Both the position numbers and the translations under genes were made by a program. Shown here in pieces: positions 1-5,055 of a stretch of DNA of 5,055 nt. The DNA comes from Dehalococcoidia bacterium. GTDB lineage: Bacteria; Chloroflexota; Dehalococcoidia; GIF9; UBA5629. Below the pieces are notes generated by a model. That model was not told the origin of the DNA. It worked only from the letters and a program-made list of their open reading frames with translations, and did no database searches. Where the stretch lies: contig JBAZEK010000036.1 in NCBI GenBank assembly GCA_041653995.1, positions 1-5,055 on the forward strand. The letters are read 5' to 3'. Position 1 is the stretch's first letter, and every line of letters begins with the position of its first letter.

Positions 1-1
1 G

Positions 2-1384
2 ATGATTACCGTCCTGGCCGGGTGTTCGCTGGCGCCGATCTATGAGCGGCCTTCTCTGCCCACAGCAGCAGCTTATCCGGGAACAAAATCAGCGCAAACA
101 CAGGTTACACAAGATGCCATGCAGCTTGGCTGGCGCGAATTCTTTACGGACGCCGGACTCCGGAAATTGATTGCTCAGGCGATTGAATACAACCGCGATC
201 TGCGAATTGCCGTCGCGCGAGTGGAAGAGGCCCGCGGCCTCTATGGCATCCAGCGCGCCGACCGGTTACCCAGTATCGGCGCCGGCGCCGCGGCCAACTG
301 GTCACGGGTGCCTTTCGATCTGTCGCCGACCGGGAGCTCTGTCACTTCAGAACAATACCAGGTGACCCTGAATCTCAGTCTGTGGGAGTTGGATTTCTGG
401 GGCCGGGTGCGCAATCTAACGGATGCAGCGCTGGAATCCTACCTCGCAACTGAAGAAGCCAGGCGCGCTATTGTTATCAGCGTGGTCGCACAGGTTGCCA
501 ATACATATCTTCTGGAACGGGAACTCGACGAGCGCATCGTTATTGGAGAGCAGACCCTTACCACCCGTGAGGAATCCTATCGCATAGCGCGTAGGCGGTA
601 TGAAGTAGGATATGCATCCAAAGTGGATGCAGTTGGGGCTGAAACACTCTTGAATCAGGCGCGTTCCGACCTGGCGGCCTTAAGACGCCTGCGGGATCAA
701 AACCTCAATGCCCTGACGCTTCTGGTCGGCGCCCCCGTCATTTTCGAGACCCAGACGCTGTCCATGATCGAGCCTCGCTTTGTGCAGGAAATTTCCGCAG
801 GATTGCCCTCGGACTTGCTGATGAACCGTCCGGACATACTCGCTTGCGAACACCGGCTGAAGGCGGCTCATGCCAATATCGGCGCCGCCCGTGCAGCCTT
901 TTTCCCGCGCATCATGCTGACCGGCGATCTGGGTACGGCCAGCGCCGCGCTTGGCGGTCTGTTTGGCGCAGGCAGCAGTATCTGGAGCTTTGCGCCGAGT
1001 ATCACCCTGCCCATTTTTGACGGCGGGCGCAATCGGGCAAATCTTGATGTGTCGGAAGCACGCCGCAATCTGGCTGTGGCCGACTATGAGCGAACGATTC
1101 AGGGCGCCTTCCGCGAGGTGGCAGACGCCTTGGCGGCGCGTCTCTGGCTTACCCGGCAGGTTGCCGCGCAGCAGGCGACTCTTGCTGCGCAAACGGAACG
1201 TACACGTCTGGCCGGTTTGCGTTATCAAAATGGCGCTGCGCCGTACCTGGAGGTACTCGATGCCGAGCGCGACCGGTTTATGGCCGAACAGGCACTGGTG
1301 CAGTTACGGCGGGCGCTGCTTGCCGGCAATGTAAACCTTTATGCGGCACTGGGCGGCGGAACTCTTGAACATAAGGAACAATAA
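2..1384 (+). CDS. Outer-membrane efflux lipoprotein, OprM/NodT (TolC-like) family, 5' end probably cut by the window
   Basis: This is the outer-membrane exit channel of a tripartite efflux or secretion system; family members form trimeric beta-barrels with a long periplasmic alpha-helical tunnel. A lipobox, L5-A6-G7-C8, gives Cys8 as the likely acylated residue, and Ser9 at +2 fits outer-membrane retention. Only seven residues precede the Cys, too few for a signal peptide, so the real start is probably upstream of base 1 and the ATG at 2 is internal. Two outer-membrane-efflux repeats are visible, roughly residues 60-250 and 270-455. Family hallmarks include GLPSDLL..RPDI (267-279) followed by an A..NIGAARAAFFPRI-type stretch, LPIFDGGR (336-343), and YQNGAAPYLEVLDAER near the C-terminus. 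The 460 visible residues are close to the usual OprM length once a signal peptide is added. It lies 191 bp upstream of a YhiI-type adaptor on the same strand, suggesting it is that adaptor's partner; it could instead belong to an RND pump encoded to the left. Family call secure, partner inferred. Confidence 0.95.
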   Translation: MITVLAGCSLAPIYERPSLPTAAAYPGTKSAQTQVTQDAMQLGWREFFTDAGLRKLIAQAIEYNRDLRIAVARVEEARGLYGIQRADRLPSIGAGAAANWSRVPFDLSPTGSSVTSEQYQVTLNLSLWELDFWGRVRNLTDAALESYLATEEARRAIVISVVAQVANTYLLERELDERIVIGEQTLTTREESYRIARRRYEVGYASKVDAVGAETLLNQARSDLAALRRLRDQNLNALTLLVGAPVIFETQTLSMIEPRFVQEISAGLPSDLLMNRPDILACEHRLKAAHANIGAARAAFFPRIMLTGDLGTASAALGGLFGAGSSIWSFAPSITLPIFDGGRNRANLDVSEARRNLAVADYERTIQGAFREVADALAARLWLTRQVAAQQATLAAQTERTRLAGLRYQNGAAPYLEVLDAERDRFMAEQALVQLRRALLAGNVNLYAALGGGTLEHKEQ

Positions 1385-1440
1385 CTCATGTCATTTCGCT
1401 TTGAAAGGATAACCTTCGGTAAGGCGAGTGATCCGATGCA

Positions 1441-1507
1441 CGTAGGGAACGGTTTGAATAACCTGATGACCTGAAGGTCACACGAGGTCACTCGATCGTT
1501 CCCTACG
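1441..1507. repeat. Palindromic intergenic element: 11-bp perfect inverted repeat with internal hairpin
   Basis: The arms cgtagggaacg (1441-1451) and cgttccctacg (1497-1507) are exact reverse complements. In RNA the stem could extend three more pairs inward using two G-U wobbles (1452-1454 with 1494-1496). Inside lies a second perfect hairpin, tgacc-tgaa-ggtca (1467-1480), and a near-perfect 10-bp tandem repeat (1475-1494). No run of T follows either arm on either strand, so it does not look like an intrinsic terminator. Its compact size, terminal inverted repeats and intergenic position resemble REP or small MITE-like palindromic elements common in proteobacteria. That classification is inference; a structured mRNA leader element for the downstream operon is the alternative. 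Confidence 0.6.
1475..1494. repeat. 10-bp imperfect tandem duplication
   Basis: aggtcacacg (1475-1484) is followed directly by aggtcactcg (1485-1494), identical at 9 of 10 positions. The shared ggtca core gives the upstream tgacc (1467-1471) two alternative pairing partners, at 1476-1480 and 1486-1490. The unit lies wholly inside the palindromic element. It may be a replication-slippage duplication or a paired half-site for a regulator; the sequence alone does not decide. Confidence 0.5.
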
Positions 1508-1563
1508 GATTACCAACAACGTGTCCACCAAAGTAGGTCAACAAAAGCAAATTGCTATCAAAT

Positions 1564-1573
1564 GGAGAGAGGA
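1564..1573 (+). promoter_or_regulatory. Ribosome binding site of the adaptor gene
   Basis: The purine-rich stretch ggagagagga includes GGAG at 1564-1567, eight bases before the ATG at 1576, which is ideal Shine-Dalgarno spacing. It decides the start in favour of this ATG over the in-frame TTG at 1552, which lies upstream of the site and has no comparable signal of its own. Confidence 0.75.
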
Positions 1574-1575
1574 CT

Positions 1576-2742
1576 ATGACCAACGAACCCAAATCTGAAC
1601 TCAAAGAAGAGCCTAAGCCCATATCAAAAGTCGAGATCAGGCCTGAAGCCACAGCCGGGCCTAAGAAGACTATAACAAAACAACGGAAGAAATGGTTGAT
1701 CACAGCCATAGTGGTGCTGATTATTGGCGGCTTGGGTATAGTCGTCTGGCAAATATTTGGTAAGGATGACAAAAACGAAGGTCTGGTCAGCGGCAATGGA
1801 CGCATTGAAGCAGTTGAGATCGACGTCGCCGCCAGAACACCCGGCCGGGTGAAGGATATTCTGGTGCGCGAAGGAGAGTTAGTCGCCGCAGGACAGGTCG
1901 TAGCGTTGATGGATACCGAAGTACTGGAAGCCGAGCGCCGGCAGGCCGAAGCACAACTGAAACAGGCGCAGAGCGGGGTTGAAACGGCGCGCAGTCAATT
2001 AGTCCAGCGTGAAAGTGAAAAAGAAGCGGCGCTGGCCCTGGTCAGACAGCGCGAAGCCGAACTTAGCGTTGCCCGAAAGCGCGCGCTTCGCTCATCAACT
2101 CTCGCTGCTGAGGCGGCGACGTCGCAACAGGAGTCTGATGATGACAGTGCGCGGGTCCAGAGCGCCGTTGCCACCGTCAGCGTAGCTCGCGCCCAACTTG
2201 CCGCCGCAGGCGCGACCATTGTAACGGCACGGGCCGGTATTGCCGGCGCGCTGTCGGCCGTTGAAGCCGTAAAGGCGACAGTCGACCGCATCCAGGCCGA
2301 TATAAAAGACAGTGCGCTCAAGTCGCCCCGCGACGGGCGGGTGCAATACCGCGTAGTCCAGCCGGGTGAGGTGGTCGGCGGCGGCGGCCGGGTGTTGAGT
2401 CTGGTTGACTTGAGCGATGTCTATATGACCTTTTTCCTGCCCACAGCCGTAGTGGGGCGAGTCGCACTGGGCACCGAGGTGCGGCTGGTCCTTGATGCCG
2501 CTCCTCAGTATGTCATTCCGGCACGGGTGTCGTTTGTGGCCGATATGGCCCAGTTCACCCCGAAAACAGTGGAGACGGCCAGTGAACGCCAGAAGCTGAT
2601 GTTTCGCGTCCGCGCCCAGATCCCCCCCGAGTTGCTCAGAAAGTATATCACCCAGGTTAAAACCGGATTGCCCGGCATGGCCTATATACGCCTTGATTCC
2701 AAAGCCCAGTGGCCGGCTCATTTGCAGGTGAAGGCACAATGA
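1576..2742 (+). CDS. yhiI: HlyD-family membrane fusion protein (periplasmic adaptor), YhiI-type
   Basis: This periplasmic adaptor links an inner-membrane ABC transporter to an outer-membrane channel. From the ATG at 1576 it is 388 residues. A cytoplasmic tail rich in Lys, Glu and Pro (1-39) precedes one membrane anchor (about 40-60). Then come the first biotinyl-lipoyl half (about 73-113, with NGRIEAVEIDVA), a long Ala/Gln/Glu-rich coiled-coil hairpin (about 115-245), the second lipoyl half with PRDGRVQYRV and PGEV (251-266), and a beta-barrel region with VDLSDVYMTFFLPT (277-290) and QFTPKTVET (326-334). These motifs match E. coli YhiI as I recall it, and the following gene is RbbA-type, as in the E. 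coli yhiI-rbbA-yhhJ cluster. The E. coli protein has only a very short cytoplasmic tail, so the long one here is unusual. The stop overlaps the next start by ATGA, implying translational coupling. No lipobox: anchoring is by the helix. Orthology is from remembered sequence, not alignment. Confidence 0.95.
   Translation: MTNEPKSELKEEPKPISKVEIRPEATAGPKKTITKQRKKWLITAIVVLIIGGLGIVVWQIFGKDDKNEGLVSGNGRIEAVEIDVAARTPGRVKDILVREGELVAAGQVVALMDTEVLEAERRQAEAQLKQAQSGVETARSQLVQRESEKEAALALVRQREAELSVARKRALRSSTLAAEAATSQQESDDDSARVQSAVATVSVARAQLAAAGATIVTARAGIAGALSAVEAVKATVDRIQADIKDSALKSPRDGRVQYRVVQPGEVVGGGGRVLSLVDLSDVYMTFFLPTAVVGRVALGTEVRLVLDAAPQYVIPARVSFVADMAQFTPKTVETASERQKLMFRVRAQIPPELLRKYITQVKTGLPGMAYIRLDSKAQWPAHLQVKAQ
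2726..2734 (+). promoter_or_regulatory. Ribosome binding site of rbbA within the end of yhiI
   Basis: The stretch aggtgaagg lies in the last codons of yhiI. Its GAAGG end (2730-2734) is four bases from the ATG at 2739 and seven from the second in-frame ATG at 2742. The spacing slightly favours 2742, while the ATGA overlap with the yhiI stop favours coupled initiation at 2739; the two choices differ by one Met. Confidence 0.5.
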
Positions 2743-5055
2743 TGAGTGAACAAAATCCCGCCGCCGGCCTTTTGCCGCCTGCGGCCCGATTGCATGAAGT
2801 CAGTCTGAGCTTCGGCAAGACGTTGGCGCTTGATGCCGTGAGTCTTGATGTCCCGGCCGGCTGCATGGTTGGCTTCATCGGACCGGACGGCGTGGGCAAG
2901 TCCACACTATTCTCATTGGTGGCAGGCGCCAGAGCGATCCAGACAGGAAGGATCGAAGTATTAGGCGGCGATATCGCCGACCATCGCCACCGCAGAATCG
3001 TTTGCCCGCAGGTGGCCTATATGCCGCAGGGGCTGGGCAGGAATCTCTACGCAACGCTGTCGGTAACCGAAAATCTGGATTTCTTCGCCAGTCTCTTCGG
3101 CCACAGCCTGAGCGAGCGTAAACGCCGCATCGATGAGTTGCTTCTCGCCACGGGGCTTACTGCCTTTGCCGACCGACCGGCGGGAAAGCTTTCCGGCGGC
3201 ATGAAACAGAAACTCGGCCTGTGCTGCGCGCTCATTCACGATCCCGACCTTCTGATCCTCGACGAACCGACAACCGGCGTCGATCCGCTCTCGCGGCGGC
3301 AGTTCTGGGAGCTAATCGAACATATCCGCTCCGAGCGACCCGGCATGAGTGTGATCATCGCCACCGCCTATATGGAGGAAGCCGCGCGCTTTGACTGGCT
3401 TGTAGCCATGAATGCCGGGCACATACTTGCCACAGGCACTCCAAAGGAGATTCTGACTTTTACGGGCGCCCATACGCTGGAGGCGGCATTTATTGCTCTA
3501 CTACCACAGGCGCAGCGTGACGGTTACCAACCTGTCATTATCCCCATCCGCGAAACAGACGCCGACAGCGAGATAGCAATCGAAGCCCATGATCTCACGA
3601 AGCGCTTTGGTGATTTCACCGCCGTTGATCATGTCAGCTTCAGCATCGGGCGAGGCGAGATTTTCGGTTTTTTGGGATCCAACGGGTGCGGCAAGACAAC
3701 GACTATGAAGATGTTGACCGGACTCTTGCCGGCCTCTGATGGGCATGCCCTGCTGTTCGGCCATCCCGTGGATCCACATGATCTTGATACGCGACGGCGC
3801 GTCGGCTATATGTCGCAGTCGTTTTCACTATACAGTGAGTTGACGGTCAGGCAGAATCTGGTATTGCATGCGCGTTTATTCAAAATGCCGGAAGACCGGA
3901 TCGGGCCGCGTCTGGAAGAGATGGCGCAGCGTTTCGGCTTGCGCGAGGTGATGGACAGCCTGCCTGACGCCCTGCCGCTGGGTCAGCGTCAGCGATTGTC
4001 GCTGGCGGTGGCGATGATCCACGGTCCGGAGATGCTGATTCTTGACGAGCCGACCTCCGGGGTGGACCCGGTGGCGCGCGACGCCTTCTGGCAGATCATG
4101 ATCGATCTGGCGCGCAAGGATAAGGTTACTATTTTCATCTCCACGCACTTCATGAACGAGGCCTGCCGATGTGACCGGATCTCACTCATGCATGCAGGAA
4201 GGGTGTTGATTAGCGACTCACCTGCCGCACTGATTGCGGCACGCGGGGTCAGTACACTTGAGGAAGCTTTTATCAGTTATCTGGAAGAGGCTCTGGTCCG
4301 GGAGACAGACGGACCCTCGGCAGTAATTGCCGAAACGGCTGCCATTGCGCCTTCTGTTGAACAAAAGGCTGCGATTACCAATGTGCGACCGGCATGGTTC
4401 AGTCCCCGCCGCTTACTTAGCTATACCCGGCGCGAGGCACTCGAACTGTTTCGCGATCCGATCCGCCTGACGCTCGCCATGCTGGGCAGCGCGATCCTGA
4501 TGTTCGTGATCGGTTACGGCATCAGCATGGATGTAGAGAATCTCTCCTTCGCAGTGCTTGACCGCGATCAGACCATCACCAGCCGCGACTATGTGCTCAA
4601 CCTTTCCGGGTCGCGCTACTTCAGCGAACACCCGCCGATTGCCGATTACGCGGACATGGATCGTCGCATGCGCGCAGGCGAAATCAGTTTAGCCATCGAA
4701 ATTCCGCCCGGTTTCGCCCGCGACCTGAAACGTGGGACACCGGTTGCCATTGGCGCCTGGATCGACGGCGCCATGCCGCAGCGGGCCGAAACGGTTCGCG
4801 GATATGCGCAGGGGATGCACGCGCAATGGCTGGCAACGATGGCGCGACAAACCTCCGGCGCTGCCGCATTAACAGAACCTGCCACCATTGAAACCCGCTT
4901 TCGTTATAATCCGGATGTCAAGAGTCTTGTGGCGATGGTGCCTGCCGTGATTCCGCTGCTTTTGATGCTGATCCCGGCCATATTGACCGCACTGTCGGTC
5001 GTGCGGGAAAAAGAACTGGGTTCTATTGTCAATCTCTATGTGACTCCGGTCACGA
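2739..5055 (+). CDS. rbbA: RbbA-type ABC protein: two ATP-binding domains fused to an ABC-2 permease, 3' end cut by the window
   Basis: This fused ABC transporter subunit is the likely ATP-driven engine of the exporter. NBD1 (about 15-265): Walker A GPDGVGKS (48-55, K54), Q-loop Q97, signature LSGGM (151-155), Walker B D175 with catalytic E176, but Ala210 where the switch His is expected. NBD2 (about 279-510): Walker A GSNGCGKT (313-320, K319), Q360, degenerate signature LPLGQ (412-416), D436/E437 and switch His470. A linker (about 516-556) leads to the ABC-2 permease: one helix (577-597), a large extracytoplasmic domain (about 598-727) and a second helix (about 731-755), followed by REKELGS. 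The 772 visible residues, set against about 911 in E. coli RbbA, imply roughly 140 missing to the right. The frame is open with no frameshift. E. coli RbbA is described as a ribosome-associated ATPase, but the YhiI adaptor and outer-membrane channel here favour export. A YhhJ-like permease probably completes the transporter. Start at 2739 or 2742. Confidence 0.96.
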   Translation, partial: MMSEQNPAAGLLPPAARLHEVSLSFGKTLALDAVSLDVPAGCMVGFIGPDGVGKSTLFSLVAGARAIQTGRIEVLGGDIADHRHRRIVCPQVAYMPQGLGRNLYATLSVTENLDFFASLFGHSLSERKRRIDELLLATGLTAFADRPAGKLSGGMKQKLGLCCALIHDPDLLILDEPTTGVDPLSRRQFWELIEHIRSERPGMSVIIATAYMEEAARFDWLVAMNAGHILATGTPKEILTFTGAHTLEAAFIALLPQAQRDGYQPVIIPIRETDADSEIAIEAHDLTKRFGDFTAVDHVSFSIGRGEIFGFLGSNGCGKTTTMKMLTGLLPASDGHALLFGHPVDPHDLDTRRRVGYMSQSFSLYSELTVRQNLVLHARLFKMPEDRIGPRLEEMAQRFGLREVMDSLPDALPLGQRQRLSLAVAMIHGPEMLILDEPTSGVDPVARDAFWQIMIDLARKDKVTIFISTHFMNEACRCDRISLMHAGRVLISDSPAALIAARGVSTLEEAFISYLEEALVRETDGPSAVIAETAAIAPSVEQKAAITNVRPAWFSPRRLLSYTRREALELFRDPIRLTLAMLGSAILMFVIGYGISMDVENLSFAVLDRDQTITSRDYVLNLSGSRYFSEHPPIADYADMDRRMRAGEISLAIEIPPGFARDLKRGTPVAIGAWIDGAMPQRAETVRGYAQGMHAQWLATMARQTSGAAALTEPATIETRFRYNPDVKSLVAMVPAVIPLLLMLIPAILTALSVVREKELGSIVNLYVTPVT

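Noticed and set aside
680..1228. Long minus-strand open frame opposite the channel gene
   Set aside because: It lies entirely antisense to a well-supported gene, and its translation shows no recognisable domain; it is a by-product of GC-rich codon use.
1388..1474. A 28-codon open frame starting at ATG 1388, just after the channel gene stop, with aagga a short distance upstream
   Set aside because: It is very short, has no recognisable motif and its 3' half runs into the palindromic element. The purine stretch is simply the end of the channel gene. It might be a remnant of a disrupted gene, but nothing supports translation.
1441..1507. Intrinsic (rho-independent) terminator for the channel gene
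   Set aside because: Neither arm is followed by a T-run on either strand, and the main loop is long at 45 nt.
1441..1507. Integron attC recombination site
   Set aside because: The arms do not fit the GTTRRRY / RYYYAAC core-site consensus, and no integrase or cassette structure is visible.
1553..1561. Extended -10-like motif tgctatcaa upstream of yhiI
   Set aside because: The hexamer matches TATAAT at only 4 of 6 positions, no -35 box lies at proper spacing, and the transcript would start on top of the ribosome binding site.
1552..1575. Eight-codon N-terminal extension of yhiI from TTG 1552
   Set aside because: The strong purine-rich ribosome binding site at 1564-1573 lies inside this extension and is correctly spaced for ATG 1576.
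2095..2739. 214-codon minus-strand open frame opposite yhiI
   Set aside because: It is antisense to the coiled-coil and lipoyl-coding region of a convincing HlyD-family gene, with no family resemblance of its own.
3972..3986. Possible inactivating mutation in the NBD2 signature motif (LPLGQ)
   Set aside because: The flanking RQRLSLAVA and intact Walker B and His470 argue against decay, and the same kind of sequence is, as I recall, present in E. coli RbbA; treated as a family feature, not a pseudogene sign.

Overview
This window looks like chromosomal DNA from a Gram-negative proteobacterium. It encodes an outer-membrane lipoprotein channel, an inner-membrane-anchored periplasmic adaptor and an ABC ATPase/permease, which together make sense only in a double-membrane cell. 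Base composition is moderately GC-rich, and the adaptor and ABC protein resemble Escherichia coli YhiI and RbbA as I remember them. I cannot fix the genus; a beta- or gammaproteobacterium is my best inference.

Layout: all genes are on the + strand. (1) From the left edge to 1384 runs an OprM/TolC/NodT-type outer-membrane factor with a lipobox at its extreme N-terminus; its true start is probably just outside the window. (2) A 191-bp gap (1385-1575) holds no convincing gene or promoter. It does contain a compact palindromic element (1441-1507): a perfect 11-bp inverted repeat enclosing a smaller hairpin and a 10-bp tandem duplication. (3) 1576-2742 is a HlyD/YhiI-type membrane fusion protein with an unusually long, charged, Lys/Glu/Pro-rich cytoplasmic tail. 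(4) From 2739, overlapping the previous stop by ATGA, an RbbA-type protein with two ATP-binding domains and an ABC-2 permease domain runs off the right edge, with 772 residues visible and no frameshift.

How they work together: yhiI-rbbA matches the E. coli yhiI-rbbA-yhhJ order, so a YhhJ-like permease is expected just beyond the right edge. With an outer-membrane channel encoded directly upstream, the set reads as a complete tripartite exporter: RbbA (plus a YhhJ partner) as the inner-membrane engine, YhiI as the periplasmic bridge and the lipoprotein channel as the exit duct. The cargo cannot be read from the sequence. I see no wholly new system. The most interesting points are the complementary degeneracy of the two ATP sites in RbbA, the palindromic intergenic element, and the exporter context of a protein known mainly as a ribosome-associated ATPase.
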